From contig CAZXQY010000002.1 of the NCBI GenBank assembly GCA_964642505.1, positions 1-64,000 of the forward strand: 64,000 bases of DNA. Direction: 5' to 3'. Source of the DNA: TMED69 sp964642505. Lineage in GTDB: Bacteria; Pseudomonadota; Gammaproteobacteria; Ga0077536. The translations under genes were made by a program, and so were the position numbers. The notes below the pieces were generated by a model, which was given only the letters and a program-made list of their open reading frames with translations, was not told the origin of the DNA and ran no database searches. Positions 1 through 8,471 of the stretch are shown here, one piece after another (within the stretch, counting starts at the first letter, position 1; the number at the start of each line of letters is the position of its first letter).

Positions 1-77
1 TTAATAAAAGTTTCTCCCCGACGGAGTATTGCTAATTTACAGTGTTCGCCAGTAGTATCTAAAGCCAGTATAACCAT
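1..77 (-). CDS. tsaB: TsaB, tRNA t6A biosynthesis protein (5' fragment)
   Basis: Only the first 25 codons lie in the window; the rest runs off the left edge. The visible N-terminus begins MVILALDTTGE and continues with KLAILRRGE, which matches the start of TsaB, the ASKHA-fold partner of TsaD in making threonylcarbamoyl-adenosine at position 37 of tRNAs. An AGGAGG ribosome-binding site sits at 85-90 on the minus strand, 7 nt before the ATG. It is divergent from lolC, with a short shared control region (78-145). The assignment rests on a short stretch, so it is good but not certain. Confidence 0.72.
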   Translation of the reverse strand, partial: MVILALDTTGEHCKLAILRRGETFI

Positions 78-145
78 TGATCGGCCTCCTGAAATCTTAT
101 ATGAATGACTGTAGGCTTGCCACCTTTAGTCTATAATCAACTGTA

Positions 146-1387
146 ATGAAAATTCCAATCGTTTTTTTTATCAGTACTCGCTACATCTGTGCCAGTGGCG
201 GTGGTTACTTGAGTAAGGTGATGTCTGGTATTAGTGTTATCGGTACAGGTCTATCGGTGGCTATATTACTTTGTATTATGTCTATAATGAACGGTTTTGA
301 AGCTGAACTAAAAAGTAGGACTTTGGGCCCCGGTTCCCATTTGGATGTTTTGATCCCAAAGGAGGATGACGAACCGGTAGAGAGATATTTGTCTCTGATT
401 AAATCTGATGAGGGGGTTCTCGATGCAGTTTCCGTGACAGAAGCTAATGTCTTGGCCAGTTACAATGGAGTCTTTCGTAACATCACGTTACGAGGTTTAG
501 AACCTTCGAGTAAATATTTCAATAACACAATCTTTCCTAACACGAGCGGAGGAGTACTTCATGATTTAGCCAAAGAAGAGTTCGGTATCGTGTTGGGGGT
601 TGAGCTGGCTGACGCCCTTGGAGTGGATGTGGGAGACTACGTGTCTCTGACGCTGCCGCAACCATTGATCTACCCGGTTGGTTTGTTTCCGCGAAGCAAG
701 CGTTTCCAAGTAGTTTCGATATTTAAATTTGGTTTGGGCGATCCGGATGGTAGCCTCGCTTTTATCCGGCGGGATACAGCAGCTACCTTTCTGCCTGAAG
801 CTATGCGTTTTAATTTAATTTCTGTCCTTTTATTGGATACTGACGCTTCGACTTCCATCGCAAAAAAGATTGAATTACGTTCCAACTTGAAGGTCGACAA
901 CTGGAAAGATAGGCATAGTGTTCTTTTTAGAGCCCTTCAAATTGAAAAGTTAGTCATGTTTACTATCTTATTTATGGCGGTGCTAATCGCTCTTCTTAAC
1001 ATGACTTCCATTTTGTTAGTCAATGTTACCTCGAAAAAAAAAGATATTGCTATTTTGGTTAGTTTAGGGATCGCTAGAAAGGACGTGGCTAAAATTTTCT
1101 TTTACCAAGGGCTTATTACCGGTGTTTTGGGGCTAATGCTAGGCCTGTCTATGGGCGTCCTCCTTTCCATTCAGATTGATTCTCTTGTAGGTTTGGTAGA
1201 GCATACTTTAGACTTTAAGGTGTTATCTCCTCAGGTATACTACATTAGTAGCATTCCGTCACAGCTCTTAGCTAAGGACGTGTTTTTGATAGGTGGTATT
1301 TCTTTGTTTTCCGTTTTCTTTGGTGCTCTGGGGCCAGCTTTATTGTCTGCTAAAATGAATCCGATCAGGGGGTTGCGGAGTGAGTGA
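146..1387 (+). CDS. lolC: Lipoprotein-releasing ABC transporter permease, LolC/LolE (LolF-like) family
   Basis: Inner-membrane permease that extracts outer-membrane lipoproteins and hands them to periplasmic LolA. The 413-aa protein has the family layout: one membrane segment near residues 26-50 ending in the conserved MNGFE, a large periplasmic domain, then three membrane segments near 267-295, 325-345 and 380-400. Residues about 170-187 resemble the LolC Hook segment (PxG.xP, then basic residues) that docks LolA. A TATAAT at 132-137 lies only 8 nt before the ATG, so the leader is very short or a distal start is used. It overlaps lolD by 8 nt. No second permease gene follows lolD, so this may act as a LolF-type homodimer. 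Confidence 0.9.
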   Translation: MKIPIVFFISTRYICASGGGYLSKVMSGISVIGTGLSVAILLCIMSIMNGFEAELKSRTLGPGSHLDVLIPKEDDEPVERYLSLIKSDEGVLDAVSVTEANVLASYNGVFRNITLRGLEPSSKYFNNTIFPNTSGGVLHDLAKEEFGIVLGVELADALGVDVGDYVSLTLPQPLIYPVGLFPRSKRFQVVSIFKFGLGDPDGSLAFIRRDTAATFLPEAMRFNLISVLLLDTDASTSIAKKIELRSNLKVDNWKDRHSVLFRALQIEKLVMFTILFMAVLIALLNMTSILLVNVTSKKKDIAILVSLGIARKDVAKIFFYQGLITGVLGLMLGLSMGVLLSIQIDSLVGLVEHTLDFKVLSPQVYYISSIPSQLLAKDVFLIGGISLFSVFFGALGPALLSAKMNPIRGLRSE

Positions 1388-2060
1388 AACAGTAGTCGAA
1401 TGTATAAATGTTCATCGGCAATTTAGTGGTACCGAAAACGTGCCAGTTTTGAATGGTATAGAATTTACTGTGCGATCTGGGGATGCGGTGGCTATTGAGG
1501 GTGCGTCCGGTTCTGGCAAAAGTACTCTGCTTCATATATTGGCTGGTTTGGATCAGCCTTCTGAGGGCTCATTATATTTATTCGGACAGGCGTTGACTGA
1601 AATGAAGTCGGCAGACCTGCTTCGACTCCGAAACGAGCTGGTGGGCATGATTTACCAATTCCATCATTTACTACCGGAATTTTCAATCGCTGAAAATGTG
1701 GCTATGCCCTTATTGATACGTGGAGTGTCCAAGTCAACGGCAATAGCTGTCGCCCATAGATTTATCACCAGAGTCGGGTTAATTGATCGGGCTAGTCACA
1801 GGCCATCACAATTATCAGGAGGAGAGTGTCAAAGGGCAGCGATCGCAAGAGCATTAGTAATAGAGCCTCGGTTGGTGTTGGCTGACGAGCCCACTGGGAA
1901 CCTAGACAGTGCGAACGCTCAGATCGTCAGCGATCTGCTACTTGAATTATGTGAGGATACTAGCGCTTCCGTTATAGTGGCTACTCACGACGGAATCATA
2001 TCGGCAAAGATGAATAAGACCTTTACGCTGCGAGAAGGTAAACTAACTCTTACCACGTAA
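1380..2060 (+). CDS. lolD: LolD, lipoprotein-releasing ABC transporter ATPase
   Basis: ATPase that powers lipoprotein extraction with the permease encoded just upstream. The 226-aa protein has a Walker A (GASGSGKST, residues 41-49), a signature motif (LSGGECQRA, about residue 145) and a Walker B followed by the D-loop (LADEPTGNLD). The start codon overlaps the end of lolC by 8 nt, so the two are translationally coupled. Its end overlaps the end of the convergent DUF2062 gene by 18 bp. E. coli LolD is 233 aa, so the length is normal. Confidence 0.95.
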   Translation: MSETVVECINVHRQFSGTENVPVLNGIEFTVRSGDAVAIEGASGSGKSTLLHILAGLDQPSEGSLYLFGQALTEMKSADLLRLRNELVGMIYQFHHLLPEFSIAENVAMPLLIRGVSKSTAIAVAHRFITRVGLIDRASHRPSQLSGGECQRAAIARALVIEPRLVLADEPTGNLDSANAQIVSDLLLELCEDTSASVIVATHDGIISAKMNKTFTLREGKLTLTT

Positions 2061-2588
2061 CTTTGACGCTCGGGCTTGGCGTTCCCGCTTTAGGTAGGCG
2101 ATCCTTAGGCGCCATGTGAAGTTTACTAATAAGTAGGTAATAAAACCGCTAACGATTCCGCATAGTAGACAACCCGCCACGAGAGGTGCCCAAATATCTT
2201 CCATTACACTAGTTAAACCACCCACGCTAAATTCAAACGGATCGCTAGCCCAGGTCGTTGAGTCTCCGGTCAACCACAATCCGATTCTGAATGCGAAGAA
2301 AAAAATCGGGCCGGCCGTGACCGGATTGGTCAACCAAACAGAAGCTAAAGCTACGGGCAAATTCACTTTCAAGAATAATGCGAACGGAAGACAAAGGAGC
2401 ATTTGAATCGGCAGTGGTATGAAGGCTAGCGCCACACCCAGACCAAGACCCCCCGCTACTGAATGCCTTTTGAAAACCCATACTTCATGACCATAGAGGC
2501 GGCTATCGATCCAACCAAATTTTGTTTTAGCTAGAAGTTCAAAATTTTTGAAGTAACCTCGAAACCTTTTTGGAGATACCATGAACAT
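2043..2588 (-). CDS. DUF2062 membrane protein
   Basis: A 181-aa protein of the DUF2062 family, whose function is unknown. The hallmark region near residues 45-105 contains glycine-rich hydrophobic helices with LTNPVTAGP, typical of the family. At least two further hydrophobic helices lie in the C-terminal half (around residues 125-155), followed by a basic tail. Candidate starts are ATG at 2588 and 2582 and GTG at 2591; none has a strong ribosome-binding site. In Pseudomonas-type genomes a DUF2062 gene also lies between the lol genes and the exbB-lpxK cluster, so the position is conserved. It is convergent with lolD. Confidence 0.85.
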   Translation of the reverse strand: MFMVSPKRFRGYFKNFELLAKTKFGWIDSRLYGHEVWVFKRHSVAGGLGLGVALAFIPLPIQMLLCLPFALFLKVNLPVALASVWLTNPVTAGPIFFFAFRIGLWLTGDSTTWASDPFEFSVGGLTSVMEDIWAPLVAGCLLCGIVSGFITYLLVNFTWRLRIAYLKRERQARASKLRGKS

Positions 2589-2703
2589 CACCGTTTTCTA
2601 AAAAGCCTGATTCCTTGTCCAATTTGTCTCGGTTGAGGGTCGCTTCCTAACTGAATTTGCCCCCCCGTCGAGCGGAATTTCGGTGTCTAATCGACGAAGT
2701 TAT

Positions 2704-2729
2704 TATATAGTATCCCAGGATACTATATA
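2704..2729. promoter_or_regulatory. Perfect 12-bp inverted repeat between DUF2062 and exbB
   Basis: The arms at 2704-2715 and 2718-2729 are exact reverse complements separated by only 2 nt (TATATAGTATCC, CA, GGATACTATATA). The site lies in the divergent control region, 64 bp ahead of the exbB GTG. Such a short spacer suits a dimeric regulator better than a terminator, and no T-run follows on either strand. It does not match the usual Fur box. The binding protein is unknown. Confidence 0.55.
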
Positions 2730-2792
2730 TGGTGCTACTTATTAACGATTGTTGTGTCGATTTTTTTTAAGATGTAGGGAGGTGTTTTAACA

Positions 2793-3395
2793 GTGATTGA
2801 GTTCTTAGGAATGGGTGGTTGGATGATGGTCCCAATTATCTTGTGTTCCATTATTGGGACTGCCATAGTATCTGAACGGTTTTGGACTTTGAGGGAACAG
2901 AAGGTGGCGCCTAGAAATCTCTTGGAGGATATTCAGCTAGTTTCGAGGGAGGATCTTATAGATGAGGAATTTCTTGATAGGGTTGGGGCAAGCTCACCTC
3001 TAGGTACTATATTGGCTTCCGGTATTGCTAATGCGAATAGACCGAGGGAGGAAATCAAAGAAATTATCGAGGAGGTGGGTCGGCATATTGCCTTTGATCT
3101 GGCTCGATATCTCAATATTCTGGGGACGATCGCAGCGGTGGCTCCTTTGCTTGGATTGTTGGGAACCGTTTTCGGGATGATAGAAGTTTTTACTGCTATA
3201 ACAATTTCAGGCCTTGGTCAGTCCGGCGAACTGGCCGGAGGCATTTCTCAAGCTCTGGTGAGTACAGCTGCGGGGTTGGCTGTAGCGATACCAGCTCTTA
3301 TGTTTCACCGATTTTTTTTAGGGAAGGTAGAAAATTTGGTTATAGCAATGGAGCAAGAGGGGATGAAGCTCTTAGAACATTTAAAAAAAGAATGA
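2793..3395 (+). CDS. exbB: ExbB/TolQ-family proton channel subunit
   Basis: Inner-membrane motor subunit (MotA/TolQ/ExbB domain) that uses the proton gradient to drive TonB-like work at the outer membrane. The 200-aa protein has one membrane helix at residues 8-27 and two more near 105-130 and 150-172, the latter pair carrying the family's LLGLLGTVFGMI and STAAGLAVAIPAL. The GTG start follows a strong GGGAGGTG ribosome-binding site at 2777-2784. exbD follows 27 nt later. Together with exbD, lpxK, UPF0434 and kdsB it forms an envelope operon. Confidence 0.93.
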   Translation: MIEFLGMGGWMMVPIILCSIIGTAIVSERFWTLREQKVAPRNLLEDIQLVSREDLIDEEFLDRVGASSPLGTILASGIANANRPREEIKEIIEEVGRHIAFDLARYLNILGTIAAVAPLLGLLGTVFGMIEVFTAITISGLGQSGELAGGISQALVSTAAGLAVAIPALMFHRFFLGKVENLVIAMEQEGMKLLEHLKKE

Positions 3396-3422
3396 TTCGC
3401 ATTCAAGTAGAGGAGGGTAAAG

Positions 3423-3842
3423 TTGAATTTTGGTACAAAAAAACGAGACGAAGTTGAAATAAACCTTACTCCTCTCATCGATGTTGTCTTCTTGCTTCTT
3501 ATATTTTTTATGGTTTCGACTAAGTTCGTTTCTGATAGTACTATCGAAGTAGAATTGCCATTCTCAGGACTAAGCGAACTTGTTAGCGAGACTCAATGGT
3601 TGGAGGTCGCGATAGAGGCTAATGGAGATGTAAGTATCAATGGAAAGGCAGTCGGTAGACCGGGCCCTAAGGCGATGCAAGGGATATTCTCTGATTTGCT
3701 TAAGAGTGCCGATGCCGAGCTTGTTTTAAGTATTCGTGCCGATGGACGCGCCAATTATCAGACTGTGATAGACGTAGTGGATGCCGCCCGGACGGCTGGC
3801 GTTCAGAAAATTGCGTTCGCGACACAATATAGAAGAAAGTAA
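3423..3842 (+). CDS. exbD: ExbD/TolR-family energy transducer
   Basis: Partner of ExbB, with a single N-terminal membrane helix and a periplasmic domain. The 139-aa protein shows the expected NLTPLIDVVFLLLIFFMVS segment at residues 14-32; the aspartate there (D20) is the conserved protonatable residue of the family. The start is TTG at 3423, chosen because AGGAGGG sits at 3411-3417, 5 nt upstream. It ends one base before the first lpxK start candidate. Confidence 0.93.
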   Translation: MNFGTKKRDEVEINLTPLIDVVFLLLIFFMVSTKFVSDSTIEVELPFSGLSELVSETQWLEVAIEANGDVSINGKAVGRPGPKAMQGIFSDLLKSADAELVLSIRADGRANYQTVIDVVDAARTAGVQKIAFATQYRRK

Positions 3843-3843
3843 G

Positions 3844-4866
3844 TTGTTGAGTCGTCTTCGGAAAAAAAACGCCGTAAAATGGATTGCTTCTATAACTTCT
3901 TCCATCTGGTATCGTAGAGGTATTACTTCCTTTTTATTGGTCCCTTTGAGCTATTTATTTTGCGGGTTCACATTTTTCAGACGGACCGCCTATCGTTTTG
4001 GCCTGTTGTCAATTTGCCGACCTCCCGTGCCTTTAATCGTTGTTGGAAATATAACAACAGGAGGGTCCGGAAAAACGCCCTTGATTATATGGTTGTCAGG
4101 TTTCTTAAAAACCAACGGTTTGAAGCCAGGTATAATATGTGGAGGATATGGGGGCGGTAGTAAGGAGTGGCCTTTGGTGGTTTCTGCGACGACAAGGCCT
4201 GGGGTGGTCGGAGACGAAGCCTTCTTATTGTTTAGAAAATCGGGTTGTCCGGTGGTTGCTGGACCTGATAGGAAGCGTACTGTTAAAACTCTAGTAGAGG
4301 CGTTTGAGGTAGATGTCATTTTGTCAGACGATGGTTTGCAACACTATGGTCTGGCTAGGGATGTAGAAGTTGCCGTAATAGACGGGGAGAGGCGTTTCGG
4401 TAACGGCAGATTACTCCCAGCTGGACCGCTTCGAGAAAATATAAATAGGCTTAAAGAAGTAGATTTTGTTGTGACTAAAGGTTGCCCTTTAAAAAATGAA
4501 ATCGAAATGTCGATTGAACCTAAAGATTTGATTAATGTCAGTGATCCGGCCGATTCAATGCCGCTAGATTCCTTCCGGACGATTAAAGTAAACGCGGTCT
4601 GTGGCATCGGACACAACGAAAGTTTTTTTCGTATATTGGATGAAAAAAATATAACCTATGTCCCCAGGCCTTTCCCTGATCACTATCAATATTCTGCAGA
4701 AGATTTGGATTTTGGTGACGGGCTACAAGTCGTTATGACCGAAAAGGATGCTGTAAAGTGCGAGGAATTCGCGACCGGAAGATATTGGTCGTTACCGATC
4801 GAGATCTTTTTGGGCGATAATTTTGGCGACCAAATTTTGCGAAAAATCGTGAGGAAATCAGAATGA
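3844..4866 (+). CDS. lpxK: LpxK, tetraacyldisaccharide 4'-kinase
   Basis: Phosphorylates the 4' position of the lipid A disaccharide precursor at the inner membrane. The P-loop (GNITTGGSGKTP, about residues 69-80) follows a hydrophobic N-terminal segment, as in the family. Further family motifs are visible, including the DEAFL region and DDGLQHYGLARD, the latter holding catalytic and metal-binding acidic residues. The open frame extends back into exbD, but TTG at 3844 or 3847 immediately after the exbD stop is the likely start, giving about 340 aa. It overlaps the next gene by 4 nt (ATGA). Confidence 0.92.
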   Translation: MLSRLRKKNAVKWIASITSSIWYRRGITSFLLVPLSYLFCGFTFFRRTAYRFGLLSICRPPVPLIVVGNITTGGSGKTPLIIWLSGFLKTNGLKPGIICGGYGGGSKEWPLVVSATTRPGVVGDEAFLLFRKSGCPVVAGPDRKRTVKTLVEAFEVDVILSDDGLQHYGLARDVEVAVIDGERRFGNGRLLPAGPLRENINRLKEVDFVVTKGCPLKNEIEMSIEPKDLINVSDPADSMPLDSFRTIKVNAVCGIGHNESFFRILDEKNITYVPRPFPDHYQYSAEDLDFGDGLQVVMTEKDAVKCEEFATGRYWSLPIEIFLGDNFGDQILRKIVRKSE

Positions 4867-5054
4867 ATAGAAAACTGCTTGATTTGTTGGTGTGTCCTGT
4901 TACTAAAGGGCCCCTGTATTATGATAGCGATAAGCAGGAGCTCCTTTCTAAAAGCGCGAGGCTAGCTTATCCGATTAGAGACGGAATCCCTATAATGTTG
5001 GAGGCAGAAGCTCGTGAGATGACAGAAGAAGAAGCAAATAGGGTGAGAACTTGA
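4863..5054 (+). CDS. Trm112/UPF0434 family small protein (YcaR-like)
   Basis: A 63-aa protein of the Trm112-like UPF0434 family. It opens with the characteristic LLDLLVCPVTKGPL and has the later segment LAYPIRDGIPIML. The usual second CxxC-type cysteine is absent (CPVTKGP only), as in many bacterial members. It overlaps lpxK by ATGA and kdsB by TTGA, sitting between them exactly as in other gammaproteobacteria. Its role is not established; eukaryotic Trm112 activates methyltransferases. Confidence 0.85.
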   Translation: MNRKLLDLLVCPVTKGPLYYDSDKQELLSKSARLAYPIRDGIPIMLEAEAREMTEEEANRVRT

Positions 5055-5806
5055 GATTTCTAGTTTGTGTTCCTGCCCGGTATGGATCGAGTCGTCTGCC
5101 TGGTAAGGCTCTGCTGAAGATCGGAGACAAAACCCTTGTTCGACGGGTGTATGAACGATGTGCCGAGAGTAGTGCGGCGGACATTATGGTAGCGACCGAC
5201 GACTTAAGAATAGTGGAAGAAGTGGAGTCGTTTGGTGGACGAGCATTTTTGACAGACGAAAATATCCCTACGGGTTCCGATAGGGTGGCCGACATGCTGA
5301 AGCAATTAGCCATACCTCGAGATACGGTCGTGGTTAACGTACAAGGGGATGAGCCTTTCGTCTCCCCCAGTGTAATAGAACAGGTCGCCGACGGGGTAGC
5401 AGCTGATCGGAAAGCAGTACATACGGTGTCTGAATACCTTGATCCCCATGTTAGTTCTGATCCAAGTGTTGTAAAAGTGGTCAGGGATAAATCCAATCGT
5501 GCCTTATACTTCAGTCGTTCTAGCATACCTTGGACGTCAAACGCCCAAAACGGAGTCTCTTCAGAGGGTATTTTTCGAAAACACGTTGGAATTTATGGTT
5601 ATACCGTAGGAGTGCTAGAAAAATTCGTTTCAACCGCACCGAGCGATTTAGAATTAATTGAGCGGTTGGAACAACTTCGTTTTTTACAGATGGGTATCAC
5701 TATATTCGCTCCCGACGCTGTTGACGCTTGCGGCACTGGGATAGATACTGCGGAGGACTACAGGCGGGCTTGTAAGATGTGGGAGACCGAGCAGGCGATA
5801 ACTTAA
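5051..5806 (+). CDS. kdsB: KdsB, CMP-KDO synthetase (3-deoxy-manno-octulosonate cytidylyltransferase)
   Basis: Activates KDO with CTP for lipopolysaccharide core assembly in the cytoplasm. The 251-aa protein begins with the nucleotidyltransferase signature PARYGSSRLPGKAL (residues 8-21) and carries VNVQGDEPFV (about residue 96), whose Asp binds metal. The C-terminal GTGIDTAEDYRRA is also typical. The start is TTG at 5051, overlapping the stop of the preceding gene as TTGA, so translation is probably coupled. Length matches the family (about 250 aa). Confidence 0.95.
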   Translation: MRFLVCVPARYGSSRLPGKALLKIGDKTLVRRVYERCAESSAADIMVATDDLRIVEEVESFGGRAFLTDENIPTGSDRVADMLKQLAIPRDTVVVNVQGDEPFVSPSVIEQVADGVAADRKAVHTVSEYLDPHVSSDPSVVKVVRDKSNRALYFSRSSIPWTSNAQNGVSSEGIFRKHVGIYGYTVGVLEKFVSTAPSDLELIERLEQLRFLQMGITIFAPDAVDACGTGIDTAEDYRRACKMWETEQAIT

Positions 5807-5874
5807 GGTTTTTTCTGTATTAGAGATTTTCGTTTGAGGGCCGTTAAAAAGGATTTTCGGCCGCGAGAAAAGGT

Positions 5875-6093
5875 TCACCGAGCACGGTAGGTAATTCTTC
5901 CTTTTGAGAGGTCATAAGGGGTGAGTTCCACAGTCACCTCGTCGCCGGTTAGAATTCGGATATAATTTTTCCGCATTTTCCCAGATATATGCGCCGTAAT
6001 GATGTGTCCGTTCTCCAATTCCACTCTGAACATTGTGTTAGGAAGGGTCTCTACGACTTTGCCTTGCATTTCAATGTGCTCTTCTTTTGCCAT
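5875..6093 (-). CDS. infA: Translation initiation factor IF-1
   Basis: A 72-aa S1-like OB-fold protein that binds the ribosomal A site during initiation. It starts MAKEEHIEMQGKV and ends KGRITYRAR, both diagnostic of IF-1. It is convergent with kdsB and co-oriented with aat. infA next to aat is the arrangement found in E. coli and Pseudomonas, which supports both calls. No clpA follows on the other side here. Confidence 0.97.
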   Translation of the reverse strand: MAKEEHIEMQGKVVETLPNTMFRVELENGHIITAHISGKMRKNYIRILTGDEVTVELTPYDLSKGRITYRAR

Positions 6094-6195
6094 GTATACA
6101 AAACCTATTTTTCTACTGTTAACAATGCGCCATTGTGCCTGAAAGTCCAGGGTTGGGCAAAGCAGACAACAAACTCTATTTGATTAGATTCGTTT

Positions 6196-6927
6196 TTATC
6201 TACCGATTAATTCCGTGCACCAGGCATTTGGAGCTGGTTTCTTTTCAAGATTTTCCGATAGAATCGCTTCAAACTGATCACGACTAATTACTTTTGCTCC
6301 TAAGCTTTGAAGGTGTCGTGATGTGACTTGGCAGTCGATTATTTCGTAACCCCAACGAATTAAATTTTGACATAGGTCGACCAAGGCTACTTTGGACGCG
6401 TCATTTATTCTCGAAAACATCGATTCACCATAAAAAATTGTCCCTAAGCTTACTCCGTAAAGTCCTCCGCAAAGTAAATCACCTTGCCAACATTCCACCG
6501 AGTGGGCGTATCCTAGTCGGTGAAGTTCAATATAAGCACTTCGAATCTCTTCGGTAATCCAAGAGTTATCCGATCTTACGTCTGCCGTGGCACAACCATC
6601 TACGACCCTGTCGAAGCAATTGTCGTAAGATATTCTGAAGGTGTTTTTCTTAATTGTTTTAAATAAGCTCTTAGAAACTTTAATTTTGCCCGGTTCTATT
6701 ATTGGCCTTGCGTTAGGACTCCACCATAAGATAGGTTCTCCTTCTGTATACCAAGGAAAAATTCCGTTTTTGTACGCGGTTAGTAGATTATTTGTGCTCA
6801 GCGTGCCGCCTATAGCAAGCAGGCCGTCGGGATCTATCATTGCTCGTCGTGTTGATGGAAACTTAATGCTAAACGTACCGTCTCTGACACAATAAAAAAC
6901 GTTATTACTTGGTACGGAGTGGAGCAT
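6196..6927 (-). CDS. aat: Leucyl/phenylalanyl-tRNA-protein transferase
   Basis: Adds Leu or Phe to proteins with N-terminal Arg or Lys, marking them for ClpSAP degradation (N-degron pathway). The 243-aa protein shows the family core: PDGLLAIGG, LLTAYKNGIFPWY, ILWWSPNARPII, and the later VECWQGDLLCGGLYGVSLG and ESMFSR segments. It lies upstream of infA on the same strand. The arginyl-transferase gene (ate/bpt) that often accompanies it is not present next to it. Confidence 0.95.
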   Translation of the reverse strand: MLHSVPSNNVFYCVRDGTFSIKFPSTRRAMIDPDGLLAIGGTLSTNNLLTAYKNGIFPWYTEGEPILWWSPNARPIIEPGKIKVSKSLFKTIKKNTFRISYDNCFDRVVDGCATADVRSDNSWITEEIRSAYIELHRLGYAHSVECWQGDLLCGGLYGVSLGTIFYGESMFSRINDASKVALVDLCQNLIRWGYEIIDCQVTSRHLQSLGAKVISRDQFEAILSENLEKKPAPNAWCTELIGR

Positions 6928-6970
6928 CGGCAGAATAGTTTTTAATTATTCAGAATAAGCTAGTGACTCA

Positions 6971-8113
6971 TCACGATTTGGATGCTATGTAAGCATTCAC
7001 CGCCTTAGTTTCTTCAGCCAGAAAGTTTGATATCGCAATTCGAAATCGAGGTTCTCGGATCCAGTGGGCTGAAAAAGTTTTTATGGCCTTGAAACCTCTT
7101 TGAAGTTTGTGCTCTCCTTGCGCACCAGCGTCAAGACAGCCGAGTCCATTTTCTATACAGTAATCTATCGTTCGGTAGTAGCATAGTTCAAAATGCAACA
7201 TGTCATAATGTTCGTTGCATCCCCAATGCCGGCCATAAAGACAATCTCGACCGTGAATTCCGAAAGCGCCAGCTACGTAATGGTTTTCTTTTTTTGCCAG
7301 AAAAAGGACAGGCTTGGTATCAGGCGAATTAGAAAGCGTGTGGAAAAATTCTTCGGTTAATCGAGGGTCTCCCCATTTTCTTAAGAAGGTTGCACAATAA
7401 AATTGATAAAAGGTCGACCATTGCTCGTCCTTGATGTCTTTTCCCACCGCTACTTCAAAAGAGAGGCCACTTTTTTCTGCCGCCTTTCTTTCGCGCCTTA
7501 TTTCTTTTCGTCGCTTAGACTTTAATGATTCCAAAAAATCTTCAAAGGTGTTAAATCCGTCGTTGAACCAGTGATATTGGCAACCAATCCGAATTAGTAG
7601 TTCACACTCCTGGTAAAGGTTAATTTCGCTTTCTTTAGGGAATAGGCTATGCCACGAGGACAATCTATGTGTCTGGCACAGGTCAGTAGCTGCCTTTATC
7701 AAGGCAAGTTTTAGTGGGTTCTTGTCTGCTATGCTGTCTTTGACCAACAAGCGGGGGCCTGACACCGGAGAGAAAGGGGACGCACTAACTATTTTTGGAT
7801 AATAGTCTCCTCCGGCTCGATTATATGCGTCAGCCCAAGCCCAATCAAAAACGAATTCGCCATAAGAATTGTCTCTTATAAATAGAGGCATAGCCGCTAA
7901 GAGGCCGTCTTTTTCATCAGATATCGTTATGTGTTGAGGATACCATCCTTGGGGGCTTAGGCAATTGGTGTTTTCTAAATTGTTCAGAAAACTGAAACTT
8001 ACGAAGGGATTTCCTCCAGTGAGGGAGTTCCAATCATCTCTATCGATGCCTGATATTGATGAAACAACTTCTAATTTGACGGTTGAGGTTTCATTATTTT
8101 CCAGGATAAGCAT
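6971..8113 (-). CDS. GNAT/FemAB-like protein (DUF482 family)
   Basis: A 380-aa protein resembling the DUF482 / FemAB-like family of acyl- or aminoacyl-transferases, often labelled peptidoglycan biosynthesis or recognition proteins. Visible features include an early DRDDWNSL and NPFVSFSFLNNLE segment, a basic stretch near residues 195-215 (KSKRRKEIRRERKAAEKSG), GRHWGCNEHYDMLHFELCYYR, and the C-terminal GAQGEHKLQRGF typical of the family. The substrate is unknown. It starts 16 nt after the DUF1820 stop, so the two probably form one transcript. Confidence 0.82.
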   Translation of the reverse strand: MLILENNETSTVKLEVVSSISGIDRDDWNSLTGGNPFVSFSFLNNLENTNCLSPQGWYPQHITISDEKDGLLAAMPLFIRDNSYGEFVFDWAWADAYNRAGGDYYPKIVSASPFSPVSGPRLLVKDSIADKNPLKLALIKAATDLCQTHRLSSWHSLFPKESEINLYQECELLIRIGCQYHWFNDGFNTFEDFLESLKSKRRKEIRRERKAAEKSGLSFEVAVGKDIKDEQWSTFYQFYCATFLRKWGDPRLTEEFFHTLSNSPDTKPVLFLAKKENHYVAGAFGIHGRDCLYGRHWGCNEHYDMLHFELCYYRTIDYCIENGLGCLDAGAQGEHKLQRGFKAIKTFSAHWIREPRFRIAISNFLAEETKAVNAYIASKS

Positions 8114-8129
8114 TCCTGAGGTGATTAGG

Positions 8130-8471
8130 CTAAGTTTTTCCCGATTCGTGATTGGGTGCTGGTATGGGAAAAGGCGTGACCGTACTTGCAGTGTTATCGG
8201 CTTTTGTTATTTTGCTTTGACCCATTTTCTCTACCTCGTCTATGCGAACTACCGAATGCATAGGGATGTAGGTCCTAGTAACGTCAGCAAATTCAGACTT
8301 CAAATTTTCCTCTGATGGATCGACCACCACAGATGTCTTTTCACCGAAAACGATCTGTTCGATCTCAATAAACCCAAACAGTCCACTTTGATGGACTGTT
8401 TTAGCGTAGATTTCATATATCTTCCCTTGGTTGTGGAAGGTGATTCGATAAATCTTTGTAGTTTCATTCAT
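8130..8471 (-). CDS. DUF1820 family protein
   Basis: A 113-aa protein of the DUF1820 family, common in gammaproteobacteria and of unknown function. The start at 8471 gives MNETTKIYRITFHNQG, which fits the family's usual beginning; the frame could open 8 codons earlier. Other conserved stretches are YEIYAKTVHQSGLFGFIEIE, VDPSEENLKSEF and YIPMHSVVRIDEVEK. It is divergent from ftsK across a 336-bp control region. Confidence 0.85.
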   Translation of the reverse strand: MNETTKIYRITFHNQGKIYEIYAKTVHQSGLFGFIEIEQIVFGEKTSVVVDPSEENLKSEFADVTRTYIPMHSVVRIDEVEKMGQSKITKADNTASTVTPFPIPAPNHESGKT

